From: Planctomycetota bacterium
GTDB lineage: Bacteria; Planctomycetota; UBA1135; GCA-002748355
Length of the DNA: 64,000 nucleotides
NCBI GenBank assembly: GCA_020638795.1
Contig: JACKHW010000004.1
Span: 481,257 to 545,256, forward strand
Direction of reading: 5' to 3'
Made by a program: the position numbers and the translations under genes. Positions 36,139 to 45,457 of the stretch are shown in pieces; position 1 is the stretch's first letter; the number at the start of each line of letters is the position of its first letter. The notes under the pieces were generated by a model that had not been told where the DNA came from, searched no databases, and worked only from the letters and a program-made list of their open reading frames with translations.

Positions 36139-36651
36139 ATGACGAATCCCACCGCCACCTGCGAAACGTCCCTCGGCACCTTCGAAGTCGAGCTCTTCAC
36201 GGACTCGATGCCGATCACGGCAGGAAACTTCGTCGAACTCGCGAAGAGCGGGTTCTATGACGGCCTGCACTTCCATCGCGTGATCTCCAACTTCATGATC
36301 CAGTTCGGCTGTCCGCACAGCCGGGACCCGCAAAGCCCGCGCGCGGGAACGGGGCAGAGCCCGAAGGGCTCGATCGCAGACGAGCATCTCGAAACCGCCA
36401 AGTTCACGAACGAGCCCGGCACGCTCTCCATGGCGAACGCAGGCCCCAATAGCGGCAGCTCGCAGTTCTTCATCAACACGCGCGCCAACGACTACCTCGA
36501 TTGGTGGACGCCTGGTCCGTCGAAGCATCCGGTGTTCGGCAAGGTCATCTCGGGCATGGACGTCGTGCAGGCCATCGAGAACACCGCAACGGATTCACGG
36601 GACCGCCCGACGACTCCAGTCGAGATGATCAAGGTCACCGTGCACGAGTAG
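36139..36651 (+). CDS. Peptidyl-prolyl cis-trans isomerase, cyclophilin type
   Basis: Cyclophilins speed proline isomerisation during folding. The 170-residue single-domain protein has no signal peptide, so it is cytoplasmic (PpiB-like). Signatures: FHRVISNFMIQFGCP with the catalytic Arg, GTLSMANAGPNSGSSQFFI and FGKVISGMDVVQAI. An insertion typical of bacterial members carries SPRAGTGQSPKG. It is followed after 6 bp by a GNAT gene on the same strand. Confidence 0.94.
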   Translation: MTNPTATCETSLGTFEVELFTDSMPITAGNFVELAKSGFYDGLHFHRVISNFMIQFGCPHSRDPQSPRAGTGQSPKGSIADEHLETAKFTNEPGTLSMANAGPNSGSSQFFINTRANDYLDWWTPGPSKHPVFGKVISGMDVVQAIENTATDSRDRPTTPVEMIKVTVHE

Positions 36652-36657
36652 CAGGCG

Positions 36658-37176
36658 GTGGATCGCGTCAGGATCGAAGCGATCGGACCGGAGGACTGGG
36701 AACGCTATCGGACCATCCGGCTCGAAGCGCTCCGCACCGACCCCGACGCGTTCGGCTCGACGTTCCAGCGTGAAGAGTCGCGCTCGGAGCATGACTGGCG
36801 CACGCGGCTCGAGGCGAGCGACGCTCGCACGTTCGTCGCGATCGACGCTGCGGATTCGAGCTTCGTCGGGCTCGTCACGTGTGCTCCGTACGCGGGCCAT
36901 GCGCGCCACGTCGGCCTCTTTTCGATGTGGGTTTCGCCGTCGATTCGCGGTCACGGGGTCGGAAAAGCGCTCGTCCGCGAGCTGATCGCTTGGGCGCGAA
37001 CGCTACCAGGGATCGACGGGATCTTGCTCGAAGTCGCCGACGAGAATCTCGCGGCAGTGAAGCTCTACGAATCGATGGGCTTCGTGCCCAATGGCATTCG
37101 CGGTTCGTTGCCGCCACCGAGAGAGCACGTTCTCGAGCATCAGCGCGTGCATACCTTCGCAAAGGCGAGCGAATGA
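36658..37176 (+). CDS. GNAT family N-acetyltransferase
   Basis: Cytoplasmic acetyl-CoA-dependent acyltransferase; the substrate is unknown. The 172-residue protein shows the acetyl-CoA pyrophosphate loop RGHGVGKALV in motif A and the C-terminal VKLYESMGF of motif B. RLEALRTDPDAFGSTFQRE at the N-terminus is common in a widespread GNAT subgroup. The start is GTG at 36658, 6 bp after the cyclophilin stop, so the two are likely one transcript. The following membrane-protein gene begins 22 bp later. Confidence 0.9.
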   Translation: MDRVRIEAIGPEDWERYRTIRLEALRTDPDAFGSTFQREESRSEHDWRTRLEASDARTFVAIDAADSSFVGLVTCAPYAGHARHVGLFSMWVSPSIRGHGVGKALVRELIAWARTLPGIDGILLEVADENLAAVKLYESMGFVPNGIRGSLPPPREHVLEHQRVHTFAKASE

Positions 37177-37198
37177 ACGCGATGGTCGCGCGACGTCG

Positions 37199-38362
37199 AT
37201 GACCGTCGACCCCGTCGACTTCCTGCACGACTTCGTGCACATCTACTGGCCGAGCGCACGCAGCGTGCGTCTCGGCGGCGACCCGGTCGCGGGCTACTAC
37301 GCCGGTCCGTTTCTGCTCCTCGAGCTCTGGCCCTTCGCACTGCTTCCCCTCGCGATCGCCAAGTGGTTGTGGTTCGCGGGTTCGATCTTCGAGGTCTTTG
37401 TCGGCACGAAGATCGCAGAATCGATCGTCCTGCGCGACATGGATCGCCGTGCACCCGACGCGAGCAGGAGAGCGAACCTCCCGATCGTCGCACTCGCGAT
37501 CTCGATGCTGTCGAGTGTCGTCGTTCTCGATTCGCTCGTGATGGGTCAACTCGGCGTGCTCGCCGCGCTCGGCGTACTCGCGGCGATTTGGGTACTGTCG
37601 AGCCGGGATGGCGCGAATCACGATCTCGAAGCCGGTATCGCCATCGGACTGACGATCGCACTCAAGCCGACCTGGGTCCCGTGGCTGCTCTTCTTCGTGC
37701 TGATCCGGCGGTTCCGCGCACTCTGGATCGCCATCGCCACGATTTTCGCGGCGAACCTCCTGCCGATCCTCGTCTACGGGCCGGACGACGTGTTCCACAT
37801 CGCGAAGCTCTGCTTCGATCGCGTCGACGCTCTCCGTGCGACGATTGGCAATGCACACGACTCGCAGCACTTCGCCCACGTCCTGCAGCGTTGGTTCAGT
37901 CACGTCGATGGATCGAACCCGAATCACGTTGCGCGTCGACTCGCGATGTTCGTGCCAATGTCGTTCACCATCGGAGTCCTCGCGACGGTCGCCGCATGCG
38001 CGCGGCGACGTGGCATTCTCGACGCCGCGATGATCGTCGCGTGCATCGCCCCGCTGTTCATCGCGACGAGCTGGCCACTCGATTTCACGCTACTGCCGTT
38101 CTTCCAAGCAATCACGATCGCGCAAGCCTTGCGCCAGAACGCCTCCTCGCCGCGACGCATCTTTGCGCTCGCATGCGTCGCCGCCTCAATCACGCTATCG
38201 AACGTCGTACTCCGATTCGCCACGAATGGAGCATCGGACCTCGGAGGTTCGACCCTCATCGCCCAATGGACCGTCGCCTTGGCTTGGTTCGCGAGTGGAG
38301 ATTCTCTACCAGCCGAGCACCTGGACTCCGTCGACCGACAAGACGGACTTCGACGAGGGTAG
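37199..38362 (+). CDS. Polytopic membrane protein, GT87 (DUF2029)-like
   Basis: A 387-residue protein with about eight to ten hydrophobic segments. The N-terminal HDFVHIYWPSARSVRLGGDP followed by YYAGPFLLLELWPFALLP resembles GT87 polyprenol-phosphate-mannose-dependent glycosyltransferases, including the acidic residue in the first loop. The family normally has one more helix before this motif, which is missing here, so the protein may be N-terminally short. ATG 37199 is the best start; the upstream frame runs inside the GNAT gene. Its 3' end overlaps the convergent gene at 38306 by 57 bp. Sugar donor and acceptor are unknown. Confidence 0.68.
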   Translation: MTVDPVDFLHDFVHIYWPSARSVRLGGDPVAGYYAGPFLLLELWPFALLPLAIAKWLWFAGSIFEVFVGTKIAESIVLRDMDRRAPDASRRANLPIVALAISMLSSVVVLDSLVMGQLGVLAALGVLAAIWVLSSRDGANHDLEAGIAIGLTIALKPTWVPWLLFFVLIRRFRALWIAIATIFAANLLPILVYGPDDVFHIAKLCFDRVDALRATIGNAHDSQHFAHVLQRWFSHVDGSNPNHVARRLAMFVPMSFTIGVLATVAACARRRGILDAAMIVACIAPLFIATSWPLDFTLLPFFQAITIAQALRQNASSPRRIFALACVAASITLSNVVLRFATNGASDLGGSTLIAQWTVALAWFASGDSLPAEHLDSVDRQDGLRRG

Positions 38363-40252
38363 ACGCGTCACGACGTACGGCGCTTTGCTCGCCGAGTGTG
38401 CGAAGCGCATCGGACGCTCGCGACCTTCGGTCGACACTACGAAACTCGCATTGGGAACGAAGATCGTGACCGTCTCCTCGTTGCGTTCGAGCACACGAGA
38501 ACTCGTATCGAAGGATGGTGCAGCCGCGCCAGCGAGATGGGCGAGAACTTGGCAATCCGTCCCGGGATGTTGCCCCGAGATCGCGGGTAGGTCGAACGCA
38601 ACGTACGGCACGAGTTCGGCCGCCCCCGCAGGTCCTAGATAGAGCCCACTCGCGTGCGGGCCGATCGGGTCCGGATCGACGTCCATGAGCTGCCGCGGTG
38701 TGTCGAGAACGAGCGTCACGCCCTCCGCGGCGAGCCAAGCCGCGAGGCGTCGCGAACGAAGCGCCTCGAGCGCAGCCCCGTCGACGACTCCATCGAGCGC
38801 GCGGACCGGACCGTCGTGTTCGAAACCGAGAAGCCCTGCATTGAACGCCGCGATCCCGACGGAAGGACCGACGAGTCGACTCGCCTCACGCGCGGCGAAT
38901 CGCATCTCGGCTTGCCATGGGAAGCGATCGAGCGGCGTGCCGACATCGAAGAGTGCTCCCAGCAGCAAAACCCACGCGAAGGTCCGGAGTCGGCGCGGTC
39001 TCGGCAAGAGTGCATGCATGCCGAGTTCTCCGAGCCAGCGACCAGCGAGAACCGACGTTGCGAGGATGGCTGGCACGACGAGGGCAATCCAGTAGTAGTC
39101 GCGTGGGTACCAGCGAACGACGAGGTGCAGGACGGCGATCCACGCAAAACCGAGCATCGAACCGAGCACGGCACATCCTTCGTGGACGCGATACAAGGTC
39201 GCGAAGATGCGCCCGGCGACGAGCAAGACCACCGCCGCGAGGAAGACCGGGTTGAGCTGTTCTGCACCGAGGATGGCTGCGACCGCGACGAGCACGATCG
39301 GTGCAAAGCGGCGTAGGCGCGTCAAGGGCGCGAGGACCCACGCAGCGAGGACCGCCGCGAACAGGATTCCGAGGATCTGCCATGGCCCGCCGAGGAGCAG
39401 CGGTCGCACGTACCACCACGTCCGCTGCACCCAGGCGCCGAACGTTGGCTCCGTCGCGAGGAATCGATCGTGGAACAGCCACGGAATCGCATCGCCGCTC
39501 ACGGGCCAGAATCGACCGAACGCTAGCTTCTGAAGGGCCGCGAAGATCACGCAGCTCAGGGCCACAGCGACTTCGAGCTTCCGATTCGCCGCCGGAGGAA
39601 TCAGGCGCCGTCGTCGCGCCACCTCGTAGACGGTCGCCAGCGCGATCGGGACGAGAACGAATTCCGTCCGAGCCCATGGCAAGACGATCGTCCACGCCAA
39701 GAGTCCGCCGTAGGCCGCCTTCTTGCCTTCGAGGGCATCGAGGCCACGACGTACGACGACGAGGAGGACGAAGAGACCGAATGCCGTCTCTTGTCCGTTC
39801 ATGGCTTCGCGGATGAGGAACGGGCGCGACAAGAGGAACAGCGTCAACAGGAACGCTGCATCGGCATCGCAGTATCTGCGTGCGAGCCTGAATGCGAGCG
39901 CACCGGACCCCGCGAGCAACAGGAGTCCGAGCACGATCGACGCCACCGGCAGCACCGCCTTGCCGAAGGCCAGCGCAGGCAGAGCGAGGATCAGGGTCCA
40001 TAGAACTTGGACGCCGCCCGCTGCGTGGTCACCATCGAAAGAGAACCCGCGCCCGGATGCGAAGTTGGCCGCGACGTCGAACATGTAGTACGCGTCGTCG
40101 CGCAACAGCTCGACATCGAGGCCGCGGCCGCAGAACGGCAACACGACCTGAATGACGATGAGGAGGCCGAGTAGGGACGAGGTGATCCTCAGCAGGAGTC
40201 CGGAGTCACCGCCAGCCAGAGGACCCGATTGGAAACGTGAAGAAAAGGACAC
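38306..40252 (-). CDS. Polytopic membrane protein, GT-C glycosyltransferase-like
   Basis: A 648-residue protein with an N-terminal part of about eleven hydrophobic helices and a soluble C-terminal part (from about residue 440) facing the periplasm. LRDDAYYMFDVAANFASGRGFSFDG just after the first helix fits the acidic first-loop motif of GT-C enzymes such as the GT39/ArnT-like group. FEHDGPVRALDGVVD in the C-terminal part is common in these proteins. Substrate unknown. The GTG start at 40252 lies inside the arm of a terminator hairpin; no better start is obvious. It is convergent with the GT87-like gene. Confidence 0.7.
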   Translation of the reverse strand: MSFSSRFQSGPLAGGDSGLLLRITSSLLGLLIVIQVVLPFCGRGLDVELLRDDAYYMFDVAANFASGRGFSFDGDHAAGGVQVLWTLILALPALAFGKAVLPVASIVLGLLLLAGSGALAFRLARRYCDADAAFLLTLFLLSRPFLIREAMNGQETAFGLFVLLVVVRRGLDALEGKKAAYGGLLAWTIVLPWARTEFVLVPIALATVYEVARRRRLIPPAANRKLEVAVALSCVIFAALQKLAFGRFWPVSGDAIPWLFHDRFLATEPTFGAWVQRTWWYVRPLLLGGPWQILGILFAAVLAAWVLAPLTRLRRFAPIVLVAVAAILGAEQLNPVFLAAVVLLVAGRIFATLYRVHEGCAVLGSMLGFAWIAVLHLVVRWYPRDYYWIALVVPAILATSVLAGRWLGELGMHALLPRPRRLRTFAWVLLLGALFDVGTPLDRFPWQAEMRFAAREASRLVGPSVGIAAFNAGLLGFEHDGPVRALDGVVDGAALEALRSRRLAAWLAAEGVTLVLDTPRQLMDVDPDPIGPHASGLYLGPAGAAELVPYVAFDLPAISGQHPGTDCQVLAHLAGAAAPSFDTSSRVLERNEETVTIFVPNASFVVSTEGRERPMRFAHSASKAPYVVTRLPSSKSVLSVDGVQVLGW

Positions 40253-40288
40253 GGGATGACGAGGCTATTGCCAACGTCATCCCGTGTC
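40240..40288 (-). terminator. Rho-independent terminator overlapping the next start codon
   Basis: A perfect 14-bp stem (GACACGGGATGACG/CGTCATCCCGTGTC, arms 40275-40288 and 40248-40261) is followed on the minus strand by CTTTTCTT. It lies 55 bp after the stop of the 40343 gene. The GTG start of the following gene is inside the 3' arm. Confidence 0.82.
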
Positions 40289-40342
40289 GCGTGCTATCGA
40301 TCAGGGTTTTCGGAGCACGAGACGATTCCCGTGCGCAGAACT

Positions 40343-42676
40343 TCACTTCGAAGTCCGGTTCGAGGGCAACAGTTCGTTCGGAATCGACATTGCCCACTTG
40401 TTCCACCAGTTGCTGCCATCCGACTCGAGTGTGCCGAGCACGTGATCACCGATGGCGACCGCGATGTCTTGGACCTCGGCATCGCCGCTGTAGCGAGCGA
40501 CCAGGAACGCCGCGCTTCTCCAGAACTCCGGCACCCCACCACCGAGCTTGACGCCGATGTTCGGGTCTGCGTCGAAGAAGTCCTTGGGAGTCATGAAGTC
40601 GGTGTATTGCTTGCCCTTGTACGTCCCCGTGAACATGACCGGGATGTAGTAGCGCATGTCCCACTCGTAGAACGTCTTGCTGACGGGATCCGTGAAGTTG
40701 CGAACGACGGCGTACTCCGCGGTCCGGATCGCGTCCTCGGCGATCTCGAGTGCGACGGTGCTTCCGCAGAAGCGGTAGGCGGACGTGAACCCGATCGCGA
40801 CGGCAGCATGCTGCCACGGCGCGAAGAACGAGTTGTCTCCCGGATAATGTGTCGACGGATAATTCTTCTCGTAGAAGATCGCCTTCGACGGGTGTTCCTT
40901 GTGACGGTGCACGTCGGTGATCTCCGTCACGCGACGGATGACGTCGGCCTTGTAGTCCTCGTTGCCAGTCGCTACGTAGGCCGCGACGAGAAGCTGGAGG
41001 ACCCAACCCTCCGCGCGTGACGAGATCGGCACACACGAGTAGTAGTCCTTGAAGCGCCACACACCTCGCGTGTACTGACCGAGCATCTCGATTTCGTCGA
41101 GCGTCCAATGATCACCGGTCACCGTGTAGTGATCGAAGAGCAAGTCGACCGATGCGTGCTCGGGGTCGAAGGCGTTCCAGCCGTAGCCCCGCGAATAGAT
41201 CCCAGGAACGTTGCGACGCCAGTTCTTGTAGGGGTCGTTCTTCCCTGCCTCGGCGTGGAAGGCATAGCGTCCCAAATGATCCTTGGTGTAGGTCTGCGTA
41301 TCGCGCAGGTTGAAGCCGAGTCCGAACCACATGTAGATATCACGATCCTGCGGCACTTCGAGGCCCCACACGTGGTATTGCCGGCATGCTTGCTGCGTGA
41401 CCATGCCCTCCAGCACTTCGAGCATGTGCGGATTCTCGGCTTGGATCGCATGCCCGAGTTGGGCCGTCACCGGCTGATTGCGCGGCGTACCGGTGGTGTG
41501 CGTGTTCTTCGGGTCACCCCAGCTCTCGAACGGTCCGAAGTGGCTGCGCCCCTTCCAATCAGCCCATTCCTTCTCGGACCATGCAAACGCCTGATCGGGC
41601 CGACCCGAAGGACCACCACAGAGCCCCAAGGCATCCGTGCTCTGCCACGTATCGAATGTCGCCAGCGGGCGCAGGGTACGATCGGCTCGTTCGGTCCAGA
41701 CCGTCCGCCACTTGTTGCGCTCTGCCGCACTCGCCGCAGGATCTTCGAGCAGAACCTCGAAGTCCCACATCTTGGTCGCGCCATCGTCCATGTGCACGTT
41801 TTCGAGCAACGTCCACACTTCGGCACCCGTATGCGTCGCATAGGTCGGGTTCGCGACCTGGTGACGCGATTGATGACGAAGCTTCATGACGCCACCGAGC
41901 GCATGAACTTCGAGCTTGCTGAACGAGACCGCACCGAGCGGGTACAGGTTCTTGTCGTTCGACGTCGGGTTGTCCGCTCCCTGATAGTCGTTGCCGATCA
42001 CGAGCTTGATCGTCATGAACGGCATGTCGCGATAGTCCGTGATGTAGAACCGCGCCGCGAGGAAGTCTCGCTTGATGCCGAGAGACGCATTGGTGTTGAA
42101 CAGATACGTCCGCCAACGGCGCGTGCGGACGCGCTTCGTCTCGCTGAGCACTTCGCCAGGACCGGAGATCAAACCGTAGTACGGAACTCCGTCATCGTCG
42201 ATGACCTTGGGGATCAGCGCGAAGCTCGACTTCCGAGCCGCGGTCCAAGGATGAAGCTCGAAGGTTCCACCTTCGCCCTTCCCGCTCGACGTGACGCTGT
42301 AGGTCTGCTTCTTGCCGGCTTCGAAGGTATCGAAGAATTGCGCCAAGCCGACCTTGACGCTCCCGTCCGGCCAGCGTTGGAGCACGCGCCATGAGGTGTC
42401 ATGACCGACGATGCCAACCGACTGGATGTCGACGACCTGGCTGGGCCCGAACGGCACAGCCGCCTGAACGACCTCGGAACGATCGACGGACGAATCGCTC
42501 TTGACGAAGAACGAACTGTCAGGAGGACCGTAGTCCTTGTTCTTCCAGTCGATTCCTCCAGTCGTCGGCCCTCCACCGCCACCGCCGCCGCCACTGCACG
42601 ACGCGAGCAGCAACATCGTACCCGCGACGATCCAGCTTCCATTTCCAGAGCTGGTCCTTCGATGATCATGCATCAT
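40343..42676 (-). CDS. PcRGLX/YetA-like lipoprotein, possible polysaccharide lyase
   Basis: A 777-residue lipoprotein. The signal peptide GTMLLLASC ends at lipidated Cys27, then comes a poly-Gly stretch. The N-terminal domain matches the PcRGLX/YetA RIFT-barrel family: SEVVQAAVPFGPSQVVDI and WRVLQRWPDGSVKVGLAQF. The C-terminal half is an alpha/alpha-type region (DNSFFAPWQHAAVAIGF, KTFYEWDMRYY). The family includes an exo-rhamnogalacturonan lyase, so acidic polysaccharide degradation is a reasonable guess. ATG 42676 follows AAGAAGG and gives the signal peptide; longer frames run through the tRNA-Leu locus. It stands alone between tRNA-Leu (divergent) and a terminator. Confidence 0.78.
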   Translation of the reverse strand: MMHDHRRTSSGNGSWIVAGTMLLLASCSGGGGGGGGPTTGGIDWKNKDYGPPDSSFFVKSDSSVDRSEVVQAAVPFGPSQVVDIQSVGIVGHDTSWRVLQRWPDGSVKVGLAQFFDTFEAGKKQTYSVTSSGKGEGGTFELHPWTAARKSSFALIPKVIDDDGVPYYGLISGPGEVLSETKRVRTRRWRTYLFNTNASLGIKRDFLAARFYITDYRDMPFMTIKLVIGNDYQGADNPTSNDKNLYPLGAVSFSKLEVHALGGVMKLRHQSRHQVANPTYATHTGAEVWTLLENVHMDDGATKMWDFEVLLEDPAASAAERNKWRTVWTERADRTLRPLATFDTWQSTDALGLCGGPSGRPDQAFAWSEKEWADWKGRSHFGPFESWGDPKNTHTTGTPRNQPVTAQLGHAIQAENPHMLEVLEGMVTQQACRQYHVWGLEVPQDRDIYMWFGLGFNLRDTQTYTKDHLGRYAFHAEAGKNDPYKNWRRNVPGIYSRGYGWNAFDPEHASVDLLFDHYTVTGDHWTLDEIEMLGQYTRGVWRFKDYYSCVPISSRAEGWVLQLLVAAYVATGNEDYKADVIRRVTEITDVHRHKEHPSKAIFYEKNYPSTHYPGDNSFFAPWQHAAVAIGFTSAYRFCGSTVALEIAEDAIRTAEYAVVRNFTDPVSKTFYEWDMRYYIPVMFTGTYKGKQYTDFMTPKDFFDADPNIGVKLGGGVPEFWRSAAFLVARYSGDAEVQDIAVAIGDHVLGTLESDGSNWWNKWAMSIPNELLPSNRTSK

Positions 42677-42864
42677 CCTTCTTTCCCCCCCTGAGTAGCG
42701 CGGGTGGGATCGACCTCGAGAACCGCGTTCTTGAGGATGGCCGGGGCGGAGCAGCACGGCGTACAGGCCGATACTCACGCTGGCGTCGGACGCATGTCGC
42801 TGTACAGTTTTTCGGCATTCCGCGCGGCGGTCCTCGCGCGGCACGTTTCGAAACGGACCATGGA

Positions 42865-42949
42865 GCGAGAGTGGCGGAATTGGCAGACGCGCAAGACTTA
42901 GGATCTTGTGGAGAGATCCGTGCGGGTTCGAGTCCCGCCTCTCGCACCA
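42865..42949 (+). tRNA. tRNA-Leu (TAG)
   Basis: Class II tRNA with acceptor GCGAGAG/CTCTCGC, anticodon stem CAAGA/TCTTG around CTTAGGA (anticodon TAG), a long variable arm (TGGAGAGATCCG), T-arm GGGTTCGAGTCCC and an encoded CCA. Confidence 0.97.
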
Positions 42950-43010
42950 GCCTTCTTGCCGATGAGACACATGGAGTGTCACCTTTCCACGGAGCCCTGC
43001 AACAGCCGCA

Positions 43011-43265
43011 ATGACCCACGTAATCACGGCGCCGTGTATCGGAGTCAAGGACGCGGCCTGCGTCGACGTTTGCCCCGTCGACTGCATCCATGGCAGCGAG
43101 ACCTCGCCGCAACTCTACATTCACCCGACGGACTGCATCGACTGTGCGCTCTGCGTCGAAGCGTGTCCGGTGGACGCGTGCTTTGCCGAAAACGACGTCC
43201 CCGCTCATTGGCAGAGCTACGTCGCGGTGAATGCGCGCTTCTACGAGAACCGCGACAAGTCTTGA
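43011..43265 (+). CDS. Seven-iron-type ferredoxin
   Basis: Small 84-residue electron carrier. The first cluster motif is C-x7-C-x3-CP (CIGVKDAACVDVCP), lacking one Cys, which is the pattern of a [3Fe-4S] site. The second, CIDCALCVEACP, is a full [4Fe-4S] site. The C-terminal HWQSYVAVNARFYEN is typical of this group. It lies 12 bp before a ThiF-like gene, which may simply be shared transcription or may mean the ferredoxin supplies electrons to a sulfur or cofactor pathway. Confidence 0.93.
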   Translation: MTHVITAPCIGVKDAACVDVCPVDCIHGSETSPQLYIHPTDCIDCALCVEACPVDACFAENDVPAHWQSYVAVNARFYENRDKS

Positions 43266-43277
43266 CGAGAAGAACGG

Positions 43278-44291
43278 ATGAGCCGCGCGAACCGCTATGA
43301 CCGCCAGATTCGCGTCGCTTCGTTCGGCACCGAGGGTCAGAGCCGGTTGCTGGCGTCGCGGGTGGCAATCATCGGCGTCGGCGCGCTCGGAAGCCGCGTC
43401 GCCGAAGATCTCGCGCGGAGTGGCGTCGGCTACATCCGGCTCGTCGACCGCGACTTCGTCGAACTCGGGAACCTGCACCGACAGCACCTCTACGACGAAC
43501 AGGACGCTGAACGCGAAGAACCCAAGGTCCTCGCCGCCGCGGCTCGCCTCACGACGATCAACTCCGACATCGAGATCGATGCCCGCCTCGCCGACCTCGA
43601 TGCCGCTCGTGCCGACAGCTTGCTCGACGGCGTCGACCTCGTGATCGATGGCACCGACAACTTCCGCACGCGCTACCTCGTGAACGACTGGTCGGTGCGC
43701 GAGCAGCGCCCTTGGATCTACGGCGCATGTGTCGGCACCGAGGCGATGGCTGCAGCATTCCTGCCGGGACGCGCATGCCTGCGCTGCATGTTTCCCGAAC
43801 CGCCGCCGGCGGAGTCTACCGCGACCTGCGAGACGGCCGGGATCCTCCCACCTGCCGTCGCGCTCGCGACGACGCTGCAGACGATGTTGGCGTTCTCGGT
43901 CCTCACCGAACCGCGCGGCGTGCCGACGAAGTTCTATGCGTGTAGCACGGTGAACGGAGAGATTCGCTCGTTCGACCTCCCATCGCAACCCGGCGCGGAT
44001 TGCCCGGCGTGCGTCCATCGCGCCTTTCCCGCGCTGGACGTCGCGATCGCAGGCGATGCACAAGTCTTGTGCGGTCGCAACGCGGTCCAGCTCACGACGC
44101 ACAGTGAGCACTCGCTCGAGGCGCTCGCCGAACGCTTCCGCGAACACGCACCGGAGCTCCGCAAGCAGATGCTACGCATCGATCTACCCGAGGGACGCAT
44201 CACAGTCTTTCGAGGCGGTCGCGCCATCGTTCAAGGCACGGATGACATCGCGCGAGCGCGAGCGCTCTTCGATCGCTACATCGGAGATTGA
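43278..44291 (+). CDS. ThiF/MoeB/HesA-family adenylyltransferase
   Basis: E1-like enzyme that adenylates the C-terminal glycine of a ubiquitin-like sulfur-carrier protein such as ThiS or MoaD. The 337-residue protein opens with RYDRQIRVASFGTEGQ, then the ATP loop IIGVGALGSRVAEDLARSG, IDGTDNFRTRYLVND, the Cys-containing STATCETAGILPP, and zinc ligands CLRC and CPAC. The C-terminal 70 residues hold a short extra domain. It is coupled to a cysteine desulfurase gene (stop and start overlap), which fits a sulfur-transfer pair. No carrier-protein gene is visible in the window, so thiamine versus molybdopterin or another cofactor cannot be told. Confidence 0.92.
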   Translation: MSRANRYDRQIRVASFGTEGQSRLLASRVAIIGVGALGSRVAEDLARSGVGYIRLVDRDFVELGNLHRQHLYDEQDAEREEPKVLAAAARLTTINSDIEIDARLADLDAARADSLLDGVDLVIDGTDNFRTRYLVNDWSVREQRPWIYGACVGTEAMAAAFLPGRACLRCMFPEPPPAESTATCETAGILPPAVALATTLQTMLAFSVLTEPRGVPTKFYACSTVNGEIRSFDLPSQPGADCPACVHRAFPALDVAIAGDAQVLCGRNAVQLTTHSEHSLEALAERFREHAPELRKQMLRIDLPEGRITVFRGGRAIVQGTDDIARARALFDRYIGD

Positions 44292-45445
44292 CGGTGTCAC
44301 GCACCGAGACGATTTGGCTCGATCATGCGGCGACGAGCTGGCCGAAGCCACCGAGTGTCCTCACCGCAGTCACGCGCTGGTTCGAAGAACTCGGCGTCGA
44401 TGCTTCGCGTGGCGCGACGCGACGACACCAAGAAGTTCGGCGCCTCGTCGCCACCTGCCGATCGAAGATCAGCGCACTGTGCGGCGTCGCCGCCGAGCAC
44501 GTCGTGTTCTGCTCTGGCGCCACCGATGCGATCAATCTCCATCTGCGGAGCACGCTGGCTGCGGGCGATACGGTTTGGACGACATCGCTCGAGCACAACG
44601 CCGTCGCGCGCCCGCTCGAGGCGCTCCGGCGAGAACGTGACCTTCGGATCGTCGTGCTCGAACCCGAACGCGCGGGAGCCGGCATCGATCCCGAAGGCGT
44701 ACGCCGCCGTCTCGAGCACGAACCGCCACCGCGCCTCGTCGTCTTCAACCACGTCTCCAACGTGACCGGTGCGATCACGGATCTCGGGCCCATCGCGCCA
44801 ACGATCCGCGACGCGGGCGGGCTGATCCTAGCGGACTGTGCCCAGAGCGCGGGAAGGCTCCCACTAGCGACACTGGATGTCGATGCGCTCGCGTTCCCCG
44901 CGCACAAGGGTCTGCAGGGACCTCCGGGACTCGGCGTCCTCGCGCTCCGTGCGAACGCGCTTCGCGACCCGATCGAGCCGCTGCGCTACGGCGGAACGGG
45001 TTCGAGCTCTCCGACGCTCGCCATGCCTGACGAACTTCCGCTTCGCCTCGAAGCGGGCACACCGAACACGCCGGCGATCGTCGGCTTGCTGGCGGGTATC
45101 GAGTGGGTCGTCGAACGCGGGATCGACGCGATCCATCGCCACGAACTCGCCATGACCGAAAGATTGACGGCCGGACTCGCGGACGCAATCGCGAGCGGGA
45201 TCGTGCAGCAGTTCGGCGGCGAGGACACAGGATTGCTCGCGCTCGCGTTTCGAGATCTCGATCCGCACGAGGTCGCAATGGCCCTCGCGCACGACGAGAT
45301 CTACGTACGCGCTGGATTCCACTGCACGACGCAGCTTCACGAGCGACTCGGCGCTTCGAGTGGCACGGTTCGATTCAGCCCGGGCCCCACGACGACGGAG
45401 AGCGACATCGACACGGCACTGCGCTCGCTACTGGGTTGCCTCTGA
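44288..45445 (+). CDS. Cysteine desulfurase family protein (class V aminotransferase fold)
   Basis: PLP enzyme that takes sulfur from cysteine. The 385-residue product follows the family layout: WLDHAATSWPKPPSV, TSLEHNAVARPL, FNHVSNVTGAI, ADCAQSAG, the PLP lysine in AFPAHKGLQGPPG, and the persulfide Cys in RAGFHCTTQLHE, with SSGTVRFSPGPTTTESDID at the end. This most resembles the TIGR01977-like branch, not the housekeeping IscS. The start may be TTG 44288 (overlapping the upstream stop) or GTG 44294. Together with the ThiF-like gene it should supply activated sulfur to a carrier. It ends 13 bp before the convergent gene at 45458. Confidence 0.9.
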   Translation: MTVSRTETIWLDHAATSWPKPPSVLTAVTRWFEELGVDASRGATRRHQEVRRLVATCRSKISALCGVAAEHVVFCSGATDAINLHLRSTLAAGDTVWTTSLEHNAVARPLEALRRERDLRIVVLEPERAGAGIDPEGVRRRLEHEPPPRLVVFNHVSNVTGAITDLGPIAPTIRDAGGLILADCAQSAGRLPLATLDVDALAFPAHKGLQGPPGLGVLALRANALRDPIEPLRYGGTGSSSPTLAMPDELPLRLEAGTPNTPAIVGLLAGIEWVVERGIDAIHRHELAMTERLTAGLADAIASGIVQQFGGEDTGLLALAFRDLDPHEVAMALAHDEIYVRAGFHCTTQLHERLGASSGTVRFSPGPTTTESDIDTALRSLLGCL

Positions 45446-45457
45446 TCCGTCCGAACG

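Noticed and set aside
36879..38469. Several plus and minus frames of 100-370 codons around the GT87-like gene
   Set aside because: They lack motifs and overlap genes with clear membrane topology or acetyltransferase signatures.
40343..43087. Longer 914-codon version of the YetA-like gene
   Set aside because: The extension crosses the tRNA-Leu gene. ATG 42676 has a ribosome site and lipoprotein signal.
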